A DNA stretch of 64,000 nt from Streptomyces shenzhenensis (GCF_003688995.1 NZ_PENI01000015.1:1-64000); one strand, 5' to 3'. Positions 25,583 to 36,557 are shown, counted from the stretch's first letter. Notes: generated by a model from the letters alone, not told the origin. Numbers and translations are program-made.

Positions 25583-26758
25583 ATGAGCACCAAGGACTTC
25601 ATCGAGAAGGACTACTACAAGGTCCTCGGCGTCCCCAAGGACGCCACCGAGGCGGAGATCAAGAAGGCGTACCGGAAGCTCGCCCGCGAGTACCACCCGG
25701 ACGCCAACAAGGGAAACGCCAAGGCCGAGGAGCGCTTCAAGGAGATCTCCGAGGCGAACGACGTCCTCGGCGACGCCAAGAAGCGCAAGGAGTACGACGA
25801 GGCACGCACCCTCTTCGGCAACGGCGGGTACCGCCCGGGGCCGGGCGCGGGCGGCAACTTCAACTTCGACCTGGGCGACCTCTTCGGGGGCAATGCCCAG
25901 GGCGGCGGCGGAGGCGGCGGCTTCGGCGGCGGCCTCGGCGACGTCTTCGGGGGCCTGTTCAACCGGGGCGGCACGGGCACCACGCGCACCCAGCCGCGGC
26001 GCGGCCAGGACATCGAGTCCGAGGTCACGCTGAGCTTCACGGAGGCCATCGAGGGCGCCACGGTGCCGCTCCGGATGTCCTCGCAGTCTCCGTGCAAGGC
26101 CTGCTCCGGCACCGGCGACAAGAACGGCACACCGCGCGTGTGCCCGACCTGCGTCGGCACCGGGCAGGTGACGCGGGGCTCGGGTGGTGGCTTCTCGCTC
26201 ACCGACCCCTGCCCCGACTGCAAGGGCCGCGGCCTGATCGCCGAGCACCCCTGCCTGGAGTGCAAGGGCAGCGGCCGCGCCAAGTCGTCCCGGACCATGC
26301 AGGTCCGCATCCCGGCCGGGGTGACGGAGGGGCAGCGGATCCGGCTGCGCGGCAAGGGGGCCCCCGGCGAGCGGGGCGGCCCGGCGGGCGACCTGTACGT
26401 GGTCGTGCACGTCGGCGAGCACCCGGTGTTCGGCCGTAAGGGCGACAACCTCACGGTGACCGTCCCGGTGACGTTCGCCGAGGCGGCCCTCGGCGGCGAG
26501 GTCCGGGTGCCGACCCTCGGCGGTCCGGCCGTCACGCTGAAGCTGCCGCCGGGCACGCCCAACGGGCGCACCATGCGGGCCCGGGGCAAGGGCGCGGTCC
26601 GCAAGGACGGTACCCGCGGGGACTTGCTCGTCACCGTCGAGGTGAGTGTTCCCAGGGACCTGGCGGGGAAGGCTCGTGACGCACTGGAGGCGTATCGCGA
26701 GGCGACCGCGGGCGAGGACCCGCGGGCGGAGCTGTTCGAGGCCGCGAAGGGAGCTTGA
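25583..26758 (+). CDS. dnaJ: Co-chaperone DnaJ (type I)
   Basis: A 391-residue protein. The J domain (about 10-78) has the H-P-D motif in REYHPDAN. A G/F-rich linker (about 80-150) is followed by the zinc domain with four C-x-x-C-x-G-x-G repeats (CKACSGTG, CPTCVGTG, CPDCKGRG, CLECKGSG), then the C-terminal beta-sandwich substrate domains. It stimulates DnaK ATPase activity. AAGGAGG precedes the ATG, and it lies 33 bases after grpE. Confidence 0.97.
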   Translation: MSTKDFIEKDYYKVLGVPKDATEAEIKKAYRKLAREYHPDANKGNAKAEERFKEISEANDVLGDAKKRKEYDEARTLFGNGGYRPGPGAGGNFNFDLGDLFGGNAQGGGGGGGFGGGLGDVFGGLFNRGGTGTTRTQPRRGQDIESEVTLSFTEAIEGATVPLRMSSQSPCKACSGTGDKNGTPRVCPTCVGTGQVTRGSGGGFSLTDPCPDCKGRGLIAEHPCLECKGSGRAKSSRTMQVRIPAGVTEGQRIRLRGKGAPGERGGPAGDLYVVVHVGEHPVFGRKGDNLTVTVPVTFAEAALGGEVRVPTLGGPAVTLKLPPGTPNGRTMRARGKGAVRKDGTRGDLLVTVEVSVPRDLAGKARDALEAYREATAGEDPRAELFEAAKGA

Positions 26759-26763
26759 GAGCG

Positions 26764-27213
26764 ATGGATGGCCGTCGACGTAACCCGTATGAACTGACCG
26801 AGGAGACCCCGGTCTACGTCATCTCGGTGGCGGCTCAGCTCTCCGGACTCCACCCGCAGACGCTGCGCCAGTACGACCGGCTCGGCCTGGTCTCCCCGGA
26901 CCGCACCGCGGGACGGGGCCGCCGTTACTCGGCCCGCGACATCGAACTGCTCCGTCAGGTGCAGCAGTTGTCGCAGGACGAGGGCATCAACCTGGCCGGT
27001 ATCAAGCGCATCATCGAACTGGAGAACCAGGTCGCCGCCCTCCAGTCCCGCGTCGCGGAGCTGGAGGCGGCCCTGGACGGCGCGGCGGCGACCATGCGGC
27101 AGCGTGAGGCCGCCGTCCACGCCTCCTACCGCCGGGACCTGGTGCCGTATCAGGAGGTCCAGCAGACCAGCGCGCTCGTGGTGTGGCGGCCGAAGCGGCA
27201 GCAGAACGACTGA
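26764..27213 (+). CDS. hspR: Heat-shock repressor HspR (MerR family)
   Basis: A 149-residue protein. The MerR helix-turn-helix is at about 17-85 (YVISVAAQLSGLHPQTLRQY, then R-R-Y-S-A-R-D-I-E-L-L), followed by a coiled coil (about 85-125). It binds the HAIR repeats before dnaK (22973) and clpB (32678) and so controls its own operon. The start ATG is 6 bases after the dnaJ stop, and a TTG at 26755 is an alternative. Confidence 0.96.
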   Translation: MDGRRRNPYELTEETPVYVISVAAQLSGLHPQTLRQYDRLGLVSPDRTAGRGRRYSARDIELLRQVQQLSQDEGINLAGIKRIIELENQVAALQSRVAELEAALDGAAATMRQREAAVHASYRRDLVPYQEVQQTSALVVWRPKRQQND

Positions 27214-27423
27214 CGGTCTGCACCCGAACTCCCTTTGGTGGAGAGCCGGTAAAGGACAGTTGGCGTAGGTTCCGCCAGACCTTCACAGGTGCCTCTGGAC
27301 GTGGTGTTGCGCACTCGTTAAGCGGTTCTGCTTGACGCAAGTGTTGTCGGGGCGTTGGCTTTTCTGTCACCTGGGCCGCAATGCGGCCGCCACGTCCCGA
27401 ACGCACCTGAAGTGAGCAGCCGA

Positions 27424-28530
27424 ATGCGTCGTATCGCCATATCCATGGCCGCGTCCTCGATGATCCTTTCGCTCGCCGGCTGTGGCGTTCTGAACGCGAC
27501 GGGGGATTCGGGCGACGCCAGTCCGACCCGGGGCAACGACATCACGGTGGGTCTGCTGCTGCCGGAGACGACCAACACGCGGTACGAGAAGTTCGACCAC
27601 CCGATCATCAAGGAGAAGGTCGCCTCGCTGACCAAGCAGCAGGGCAAGGTCCAGTACGCCAACGCCGAGTCGGACGCGGCGAAGCAGACCGCGCAGATGC
27701 AGCAGATGATCGACGACAGGGTCGATGTCATCCTGCTGGACGCGGTCGACGCGCACGCCATCGCGGGCCAGGTGAAGAAGGCCAAGGAGGCGGGCATCCC
27801 GGTCATCGCGTACGACCGGCTGGCCGAGGGGCCGATCGACGCGTACATCTCCTTCGACAACGAACTCGTCGGCGAGGCGCAGGGGCGGGCGGTGCTGGAG
27901 GCGCTGGGCTCGGACGTCGACTCCTCCGACAAGATCGTCATGATGAACGGCTCGCCCACCGACCCGAACGCGAAGCAGTTCAAACAGGGCGCGCTGTCCG
28001 AGCTGAACGGCAAGGTGACGATCGCGGCGTCGTTCGACACGAAGGACTGGAAGCCGGAGAACGCCGAGGCCAACATGGTCCGCGCGATCAACGACATCGG
28101 CAAGGACAACATCGCGGCCGTCAACTCCGCCAACGACGGCATGGCGGGCGGCATCATCCGGGCGCTCAAGGCCGCCGGGGTCGTCGACCTGCCGCCGGTC
28201 ACCGGGCAGGACGCCGACTTGGCGGCCGTGCAGCGGGTCGTCGCCGGCGAGCAGTACATGAGCGTCTACAAGCCCTACCCGGACGAGGCCGAATCGGCCG
28301 CCGAGATGGCCGTCGCCAAGGTCCAGGGCAAGGACATCCAGTTCGACGCGCTCACCCGCGACAAGGTGGACAGCCCCACCACCAAGGGCATCCCGGCCCA
28401 GTTGGTGCAGGTGAGCACGATGACCAAGGGCAACATCGACGACACGGTCGTCGCGGACGGGATCTACGAGATCTCCGAGATCTGCACCCCCAAGTACAAG
28501 ACGGCCTGCGACGCCATCGGTCTGAAGTAA
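27424..28530 (+). CDS. Sugar ABC transporter substrate-binding lipoprotein (XylF/RbsB type)
   Basis: A 368-residue protein. It has a signal peptide with the lipobox L-S-L-A-G-C (residues about 15-20), then a type-I periplasmic-binding fold: ITVGLLLPET, QMQQMIDDRVDVILL, an AYDRL segment, and a D-L-P-P-V-T-G-Q-D-A hinge region. The closest resemblance is to D-xylose-binding proteins. No permease or ATPase gene follows, so it may be an orphan sensor or work with a distant transporter. A 172-bp diverged copy of its codons about 43-100 lies at 49684-49855. Confidence 0.85.
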   Translation: MRRIAISMAASSMILSLAGCGVLNATGDSGDASPTRGNDITVGLLLPETTNTRYEKFDHPIIKEKVASLTKQQGKVQYANAESDAAKQTAQMQQMIDDRVDVILLDAVDAHAIAGQVKKAKEAGIPVIAYDRLAEGPIDAYISFDNELVGEAQGRAVLEALGSDVDSSDKIVMMNGSPTDPNAKQFKQGALSELNGKVTIAASFDTKDWKPENAEANMVRAINDIGKDNIAAVNSANDGMAGGIIRALKAAGVVDLPPVTGQDADLAAVQRVVAGEQYMSVYKPYPDEAESAAEMAVAKVQGKDIQFDALTRDKVDSPTTKGIPAQLVQVSTMTKGNIDDTVVADGIYEISEICTPKYKTACDAIGLK

Positions 28531-28834
28531 CGAACACCCTGGTCATCCCCGGTCGAGGGGTCCCTCGGCCGGCGAACGGCCCCTGGCATAGCGCATCTCA
28601 CCGAGAACCGCCGGCCGACGCCGTCATCGCTCCACCGGAACCGCCCGGCCGTGCCGCAGTCGTGGGGCGGACGGTGGTCGATGTGCGCGCGACGGAGTGC
28701 GGGGGACGTCGGGAGGAAGCGGGAGATACCGGTGGTTTTCCCAGGGCATGGCTGGGGAAGCCGTGTTGCGGAGCCGGTCGGGGCCGCGCATAGTTGCGCT
28801 GCGGAAGTGGCAGCAACCGGGGGTGGAATGGGCG
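28531..28834. other. Spacer with weak hairpin after the binding-protein gene
   Basis: CCGGTCGAGGG (28549-28559) nearly mirrors CCCTCGGCCGG (28562-28572) and may end the upstream transcript. The remaining 260 bases show no gene. The promoter of the LuxR-type gene is presumably here. Confidence 0.4.
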
Positions 28835-29881
28835 ATGGCCGGGCGCGGAACGGAGGAGCATCCACACGGTGCGGACCGCCTGTGCGAGGCCGGGGATCGC
28901 GTGTATTCCCGGGCCGTACGGCGCGGCCGGGTGCCGCGCACGGATGCCGAGCCGGTGCCCTGCCTGCTGGAACTGGCCCTGCTGCACCCGGACCCGGACG
29001 ACATGGACTGGCTGGTGCCGACCTCGCCGCAGGAGGTCATGACCCGGGTGCTGCGCGGGGTGTACGACGAGGTCAGGGAGAGCCAGCGGCGGGTGGGCTC
29101 GGCGGTCGCGGCCTTCGAGCGGTACGCGGGCATCGGCCGTCAGCTCCAGGCCCCCTCGTCCGCCCCGGCCGAGGGCACCGCGATCCGGGTCCTGGACGGG
29201 CTGTCCCGGATCCAGGCGGCGATGGACGAGGCGACCGACGCCTGCACCACCGAGGTGCTGACGGTGCAGCCCGGCGGCATCCGGCGGGAGGCCGAGCTGA
29301 CGGAGGGCCTGCACCGGGCGATGGCGCTGCGCGGCCGGGGTGTGCGCATGCGCGACCTGTACACGCATGTGGCGCGGCACGGCCAGGGGCTGCTCACCTA
29401 CCTGGAGCTGATGGGCGACGCGGTGGAGGCCCGCACGCTGGACGAGGTCATCGACCGGCTGATCCTGTTCGACCGAACAGTGGCCTTCATCCCGGCCAAC
29501 ACCGACCGCACGATGGCGCTGGAGCTGCGGCACCCGGCGCTGGTCGAGTACCTGGTGACCGTCTTCGAACGGCTGTGGCGGCTGGCGATCCCGCTGACCG
29601 CCCCGCTCCCCGACACCGGCATCGAGGGCATCTCGCACCGTGAGCAGTCGATCGCCGCACTGCTCGCGGAGGGCCACCAGGACGCGGTCATCGCGGAGCG
29701 CCTCGGCATCAGCGTCCGTACCTGCCGCGCCCATATCGCCCGGCTGTCGGAGACCCTCGGCGCGGCCAGCCGCACCCAGCTGGGCGTGCGCATCGCCCAG
29801 GTGGGCCTGGACGGTCCGCCGCGCACCGCGGACGGGAGTCCGCTCAGCCTTCCTGATCAAGGATCCCCGAGCGTGCGATGA
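28835..29881 (+). CDS. LuxR-type regulator with TrmB-like sensor region (copy 1)
   Basis: A 348-residue protein. The N-terminal part (about 10-110) has C-L-L-E-L-A-L-L-H-P-D-P-D. A central TrmB/PLD-like region (about 125-250) contains TEVLTVQPGG and ELRHPALVEYL. The C-terminal LuxR helix-turn-helix (about 270-330) has ERLGISVRTCRAHIARL. It lacks a response-regulator domain. It is a paralogue of the next gene, and the two run towards each other and overlap by 38 bp at their 3' ends. The start is ATG 28835, but an in-frame GTG at 28823 is possible. Confidence 0.8.
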   Translation: MAGRGTEEHPHGADRLCEAGDRVYSRAVRRGRVPRTDAEPVPCLLELALLHPDPDDMDWLVPTSPQEVMTRVLRGVYDEVRESQRRVGSAVAAFERYAGIGRQLQAPSSAPAEGTAIRVLDGLSRIQAAMDEATDACTTEVLTVQPGGIRREAELTEGLHRAMALRGRGVRMRDLYTHVARHGQGLLTYLELMGDAVEARTLDEVIDRLILFDRTVAFIPANTDRTMALELRHPALVEYLVTVFERLWRLAIPLTAPLPDTGIEGISHREQSIAALLAEGHQDAVIAERLGISVRTCRAHIARLSETLGAASRTQLGVRIAQVGLDGPPRTADGSPLSLPDQGSPSVR

Positions 29882-30854
29882 GATAGCCGAGCTGGGCGCG
29901 GCTGCCGCTGCCCAGGGCCTGGGCCAGCTTGGCGATATGGGCGCGGCAGGTGCGCACGTTCATGCCGAGGCGGCGGGCGATGGCCTCGTCGACATGGCCC
30001 TCGACGAGCAGCTTGGCGATGGAGTGCTGGATGTCCGTGATGCCGTCGGGTGCGGCCTCGTAGGGCCCGTCCGTGCCCAGCGGGACGGCGCGGCTCCACA
30101 TGAACTCGAAGACCTTGACCAGATAGCGGACCAGGCCCGGCTGGCGCAGTTCCAGGGCGACCTGCTGGTCGTCGCGGATGGGGATGAACGCGACGGTGTC
30201 GTCGCAGATGATGAGGCGCTCCACCAGTTCGTCGATGGTGCGGTACTCGGCCTTGCCGTAGGCGAGGCGCGCGGCGTAGGCCAGCTTCTCCGGGTTGTGG
30301 CGGGCGGTGTGCTGGTACAGGGTGCGGATCCGGACGCCGCGTTCGATCAGCGGCCGGTCCCGCTCCAGGCCCTTGAGCACGCTGCGTTCGGAGATGCGGT
30401 CGCTGGGCTGGACCGTGAGCACCTCCGTGCGGCACTGCTCGGTGGCCAGGTTGAGCGCGGCGTTGATCCGTTCGCTGCCGTCCAGCAGGGTCATCGAGTC
30501 GCTGCTCGTCGTGGCCCGGGTGCTCAGGGCCAGGAACGGCTCGAAGGCGTCGGCCAGGTCGATGGTCTGCCGCCGGCGCTCGGATATCTCGCGTTCTATG
30601 GGGCTGAGCCGCTGCGCCAGGGCGACCGCGGGAGGCACCGGACGCAGCTGGTCCGGATCGTCCGGGTCCGGGTGGAGCAGGCCGAACTCCACGAGGCAGG
30701 GGGCGGCTTCCACATCTGTGCGCGCCACGTGTCCCGTGCGTAGAGCTGCCGCGTAGATGCGGCCACCGTCCTCACACAGTTCCGTCACAGCATGGGGATG
30801 TGTCGCTTTTGCGTGATTCGTTTCCAAATCTCCACCCCCCAGGGTCCTGAACAT
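29844..30854 (-). CDS. LuxR-type regulator with TrmB-like sensor region (copy 2)
   Basis: A 336-residue paralogue of the gene at 28835-29881. It shares C-L-V-E-F-G-L-L-H-P-D-P-D, TEVLTVQPSD, VALELRQPGLVRYL and RRLGMNVRTCRAHIAKL. It is divergent from the secreted-peptide gene at 30941, with 86 bases between them, so it probably controls that gene. The start is uncertain: ATG 30854 has no ribosome site, while a TTG near 30825 follows GGTGGAG very closely. Homology to copy 1 begins at H-P-H-A-V, so the N-terminal residues before it are doubtful. Confidence 0.8.
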   Translation of the reverse strand: MFRTLGGGDLETNHAKATHPHAVTELCEDGGRIYAAALRTGHVARTDVEAAPCLVEFGLLHPDPDDPDQLRPVPPAVALAQRLSPIEREISERRRQTIDLADAFEPFLALSTRATTSSDSMTLLDGSERINAALNLATEQCRTEVLTVQPSDRISERSVLKGLERDRPLIERGVRIRTLYQHTARHNPEKLAYAARLAYGKAEYRTIDELVERLIICDDTVAFIPIRDDQQVALELRQPGLVRYLVKVFEFMWSRAVPLGTDGPYEAAPDGITDIQHSIAKLLVEGHVDEAIARRLGMNVRTCRAHIAKLAQALGSGSRAQLGYLIARSGILDQEG

Positions 30855-30940
30855 GCAGGAACATGATGCACCGATTGTGTGGCCATGACGTGCCCGAATG
30901 AGCCATCGTCGTACTCGACGGGGGAAAAGGGGACCTTCAA

Positions 30941-31144
30941 GTGAGGACGAAGCCGACTATGCGTAAGAAAATGCTTCGCTCGGTGCTTGTCGCCGCCTTC
31001 TCCGCCCTCGTGGCCGTCGGTGCGTTGGGTGGCTTCTCCGGCGAGAAGAGCGATGTTCGGGCGAACACCAGCTGGCCGATTGTCGTGATAGGCGAGGACG
31101 ACACCTCGTGGCCGCTCCCGCCGGCAGATGGAGCCGGGAGTTGA
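30941..31144 (+). CDS. Tiny secreted peptide precursor with two TSWP motifs
   Basis: A 67-residue protein. The N-terminus M-R-T-K-P-T-M-R-K-K is basic, then LRSVLVAAFSALVAVGALGG is a hydrophobic signal segment. The mature part of about 35-40 residues is acidic and contains TSWP twice, 8 residues apart (TSWPIVVIGEDDTSWP), ending in P-P-A-D-G-A-G-S. GTG start with AAAAGGGGA 8 bases before it, and an ATG at 30959 is possible. The Rieske-like gene starts 2 bases after its stop. No known family comes to mind. A secreted signal or a modified peptide is possible. Confidence 0.65.
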   Translation: MRTKPTMRKKMLRSVLVAAFSALVAVGALGGFSGEKSDVRANTSWPIVVIGEDDTSWPLPPADGAGS

Positions 31145-31145
31145 T

Positions 31146-31481
31146 GTGACCACTCCACCCGACGACCGATCCTTCCGCCGCGAGATGGCGACCGCCTACC
31201 GCTCCGGCTGGCACTTCATCGACCTGGTCACCGCCATCCCCCACAGCGGTGATTCGCTGATGGTGACCGTGTTCGGTGAGCCGGTCGTCGTCACGCGGGA
31301 CGAGGACGAGGACGTGCGGGCGTACCGGTGTCTGCGCAAGCCCCGCGGGGCGCCGCAGCCCGTGCGGTGTGCCATCCGGTACGGAATGATCTTTGTGAAC
31401 CTGGACCGACGGGACCACCGGCTTGCGGAGCCGGACGTCCCGGATCTGAGGACCATCTCGGCCACCCCCCGCAGTGCCTGA
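31146..31481 (+). CDS. Shrunken Rieske-like protein lacking the histidine ligands
   Basis: A 111-residue protein. Its first 60 residues read like the start of a ring-hydroxylating oxygenase alpha subunit (SGWHFIDL, S-G-D-S, GEPVVVTRDEDEDVRAY). Then come C62-L-R64 ... R-G-A-P ... C75-A-I-R78-Y-G and I-F-V-N-L-D. Rieske clusters need C-x-H and C-x-x-H, and here both His positions appear to be Arg. It probably cannot bind a normal Rieske cluster. GTG 31146 is chosen because GGGAG lies 6 bases upstream. It is coupled to the secreted-peptide gene and followed by a strong terminator. Confidence 0.65.
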   Translation: MTTPPDDRSFRREMATAYRSGWHFIDLVTAIPHSGDSLMVTVFGEPVVVTRDEDEDVRAYRCLRKPRGAPQPVRCAIRYGMIFVNLDRRDHRLAEPDVPDLRTISATPRSA

Positions 31482-31524
31482 CGCGATTCCCCCGTCGTAA
31501 AAGATCGCTCAGGTGCTTCCCCCC

Positions 31525-31565
31525 GCAGCGGCGTCACCGTGACCTGAACACGGTGACGCCGCTGC
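31525..31565. terminator. Perfect 17-bp terminator stem
   Basis: GCAGCGGCGTCACCGTG (31525-31541) and CACGGTGACGCCGCTGC (31549-31565) are exact complements around a 7-base loop. It lies 44 bases after the Rieske-like stop and closes the peptide operon. Confidence 0.8.
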
Positions 31566-32212
31566 AGTTTCCGGGGAAATTTCGCGACATCATCGCGTTC
31601 TCACGCTGGCCGAAAACCGCTTGTGCCCCCGGCGGACCCGCCCAGGAACGAGACCAGAAGGGCGCTGCCGTCGCCCTGGTCCCGGTGCCGTTTGCGGGTC
31701 CGGGGGGCGGGTCCTCACGTACGAGGTGGAAGCGGAGCGTCGACAGGGCCGCCAACAAGAGCAGGGACTCCTTCGGCGGGCGCGGTGGTGTCGCCGGTCG
31801 TGTCGGCGGCATCCGGAGCGGTGGATGACGGACGCGATGTGGGTCCGGGGGTGTGGATTGGCTGGCAGCAGCCTCCTGTGACCGTCCTCGCCCGGCCGGC
31901 GGCCCGCCCTCCGATGACCAAGCCGCACGCTCCGTCGGAGTTGTGCTTCCGCGGCATGTTTCCGGCCGCTTGGGCTCGGGTCGGGTGGGGCCCGGTTTCG
32001 GTGTCATGTGCGCCCTGGTGTCCGCTCCGACGGCCATGTGGGACGGGGTCCCGTGGTCGCCGCTGCACGGCGGGCTGCTCGGCGGTGTGATCAAGAAGCA
32101 GATGGAGGGCGGCAGGGGGCCTCGGTGCGGGTGGCCGGCGCCCGCGTCGGCATCGCCGCTCCGTCTCTGCCGCATGTTCTTGGCCGGGTCCGGCAAAGGT
32201 CCGGGTCCCGTG
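31566..32212. other. Gene-free stretch
   Basis: About 650 bases between the terminator and the convergent F420/PPOX gene. All frames give arginine-, proline- or glycine-rich chance peptides and I see no domain or repeat. It may contain decayed sequence. Confidence 0.4.
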
Positions 32213-32638
32213 TCATGCGCGGCCCAGTGCTCGGTCCACCTCGATCTCGATCACCACACGGGACGGGTTCGGGGACGGAGTCCGTTCGTATCGTTCGGCG
32301 TGACGGCGTTCCGCCTCGGCGACTCGTTCCCGGTCGGTGTGGACGACGGCGCGGCCCTCCAGGGTGGCCCAGCGGCGGCCGTCCACCTGGCAGACGGCGA
32401 CCCGGGCGCCGGCCGGGCCGGCCGCGACGACATGCGCCACCTTGGCGCTCGCCCCGTTCGTGATCACCCGTGCCAGCCGGGCCGCGGGGTCGAAGGTCAC
32501 GGAGACGGGCACGACGTGCGGGCTGCCGTCGGGGCGCAGGGTCGTCAGGGTGCACAGGTGGCGCTCCCGCCAGAAGGCGAGGTAGGACGCGTGCGGGGCG
32601 TCCAGGTCCACGGCGTATTCCACGGCAGGTCGGCTCAT
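32213..32638 (-). CDS. F420/FMN-dependent PPOX-fold oxidoreductase
   Basis: A 141-residue split-barrel protein. It has the pattern HLCTLTTLRPDGSPHVVPVSVTFD, then VCQVDGRRWATLEGRAVVHTD and a final E-R-R-H-A-E-R-Y-E-R. This is the PPOX-class family of actinobacterial deazaflavin (F420) or flavin enzymes acting on small molecules, substrate unknown. ATG at 32636-32638. It is divergent from clpB. Confidence 0.85.
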   Translation of the reverse strand: MSRPAVEYAVDLDAPHASYLAFWRERHLCTLTTLRPDGSPHVVPVSVTFDPAARLARVITNGASAKVAHVVAAGPAGARVAVCQVDGRRWATLEGRAVVHTDRERVAEAERRHAERYERTPSPNPSRVVIEIEVDRALGRA

Positions 32639-32677
32639 GGACCCGGAAGGTATCCCCAGGAGACTCCCGAACACCGC

Positions 32678-32698
32678 CTTGAGTGGAATAGACTCAAC
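32678..32698. promoter_or_regulatory. HAIR operator (HspR site) of clpB
   Basis: CTTGAGT (32678-32684), a 7-base spacer and ACTCAAC (32692-32698) give 13 of 14 matches to the HspR consensus. It lies about 70 bases before the clpB start. The same element controls the dnaK operon in this window, so clpB belongs to the HspR regulon. Confidence 0.88.
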
Positions 32699-32770
32699 TT
32701 TGTGTACGTTGGTTAAGTCAGCACTGGGAGACGTGGCCGACAAGCCGACGCCGAGGAGGAGAACGCGAAC

Positions 32771-35377
<2,607 letters not shown>

Positions 35378-35394
35378 CCGGCTCCACCGGCACG

Positions 35395-35426
35395 ACGGCC
35401 CGCCCCGCGCTTTCGGGGCGGGCCGT
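35395..35426. terminator. clpB terminator
   Basis: ACGGCCCGCCCCG (35395-35407) pairs perfectly with CGGGGCGGGCCGT (35414-35426) around CGCTTT, 18 bases after the clpB stop. Confidence 0.85.
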
Positions 35427-35469
35427 CGCCCGTCGGACGGCACACGCGAGGAGCCGCACCCGCGCGGTG

Positions 35470-35650
35470 CAGGTCGATGTCGACGGCGGCACGGATGCCG
35501 GTGAAGGCCGTCACCGGCGGGGTCAGCCCCCGTCGGCCGCCCTGTCGGTGACGAGTTCGAGGCGGTCCGCGCCTCCGGCCTGGGCGGCGACCGCGTCCTC
35601 GATGCCGAGGGCGATCGAGGGCGATCACCTCCGGGACTGCACGCGCCACC
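35470..35650 (-). pseudogene. Remnant of a cutC-like gene
   Basis: On the minus strand, pieces in changing frames read P-E-V-I-A-L, then IEDAVAAQAGGADRLELVTD, then LTPPVTAFTGIRAAVDI. Together they match the first ~50 residues of CutC (EVIALDAEDAVAAQAGGADRLELV-like start, then LTPS...IRAAV). A perfect 10-bp tandem duplication (GAGGGCGATC at 35607-35616 and 35617-35626) shifts the frame. A second shift follows the A-A-D-G segment. Nothing of the rest of CutC is visible. CutC is a TIM-barrel protein linked to copper homeostasis. Confidence 0.7.
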
Positions 35651-35998
35651 TGGTCCGCCCCTGATCGGCGGCGCCAGGACCGTCGGGCCAGTTCGCGGCG
35701 CCGGACGCCGGCCTGGCGGGCGGCGGTCACATGGGGTGGGCGGCCTGGAGGCGTATGGCGCGTCCGCGGACGTCGGCGGCGGCGCCGGGCATGCCCGGGT
35801 GCCGTGGACGCCGGCGGCGCCGCGCCGCGGGTGCCGGCCGCGAAGGACCGCGTCCGTCCTTGTGACCCCGTCCGCTCACCTGAACGTCACCGACCGGGCG
35901 GATCCTGTCAGCCGAGCGCTGACAGGCCACGTCTGGGCTTGCCACCACCCTCCCTGCATGGGGGAGGATGGCGGAATCCGCACGAAGGGAAAATCACG
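35651..35998. other. Spacer before the YbjN gene
   Basis: About 350 bases of GC-rich DNA with no supported gene. The sequence near 35950-35975 (CATGGGGGAGGATGG) may belong to the promoter and leader of the YbjN gene. Confidence 0.35.
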
Positions 35999-36526
35999 GT
36001 GAGCATCGACCCGTCCTCGATTCCGAACTTCGGGGGCCAGCCCGAGCCGCAGCCCCAAGGACCGGCGGGCCCCGTCGTCCCGGATCAGGACCTCGTGAAG
36101 CAGCTCCTCGACCAGATGGAGCTCAAGTACGTCGTCGACGACGAGGGTGACCTCGCGGCGCCGTGGGAGCAGTTCCGTACGTACTTCATGTTCCGTGGGG
36201 AGGCCGAACAGGCGGTCTTCTCCGTGCGGACCTTCTACGACCGCCCCCACAAGATCGACGAGAAGCCGCAGCTCCTGGAGTCCGTCGACGACTGGAACCG
36301 CAGGACGCTGTGGCCCAAGGTGTACACGCACACCCACGACGACGGCACCGTCCGTCTCATCGGTGAGGCGCAGATGCTGATCGGCACCGGCGTCGACCTC
36401 AACCACTTCGTCTCCTCGACGGTCAGCTGGGTGCGGGCCGCGATCGAGTTCGACCGGTGGCTGGTGGAACAGCTCGGCCTCGAACAGGAGGTCAACGAGG
36501 CGGACAAGCCCGACGACGAGGAGTGA
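35999..36526 (+). CDS. YbjN-domain protein
   Basis: A 175-residue protein. It has a proline/glutamine-rich start (about 1-30), then the YbjN fold: LLDQMELKYVVDDEGD, FRTYFMFRGEAEQAVFSVR, WNRRTLWPKVYTH and DLNHFVSSTVSWV. YbjN-like proteins resemble type III secretion chaperones, and their function in actinomycetes is unknown. The GTG at 35999 has AAGGGAAAA upstream. High acidic content at the C-terminus. Confidence 0.85.
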   Translation: MSIDPSSIPNFGGQPEPQPQGPAGPVVPDQDLVKQLLDQMELKYVVDDEGDLAAPWEQFRTYFMFRGEAEQAVFSVRTFYDRPHKIDEKPQLLESVDDWNRRTLWPKVYTHTHDDGTVRLIGEAQMLIGTGVDLNHFVSSTVSWVRAAIEFDRWLVEQLGLEQEVNEADKPDDEE

Positions 36527-36557
36527 CAGCCCGTTCCGCACGGTGACGCGCGGTGGC

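Noticed and set aside
27424..28530. A complete sugar ABC transporter operon
   Set aside because: Only the binding protein is present. No permease or ATPase genes lie beside it.
31534..32196. A 220-codon minus-strand frame after the peptide operon
   Set aside because: It is proline/arginine/threonine-rich, has no ribosome site or domain, and runs through the terminator hairpin.
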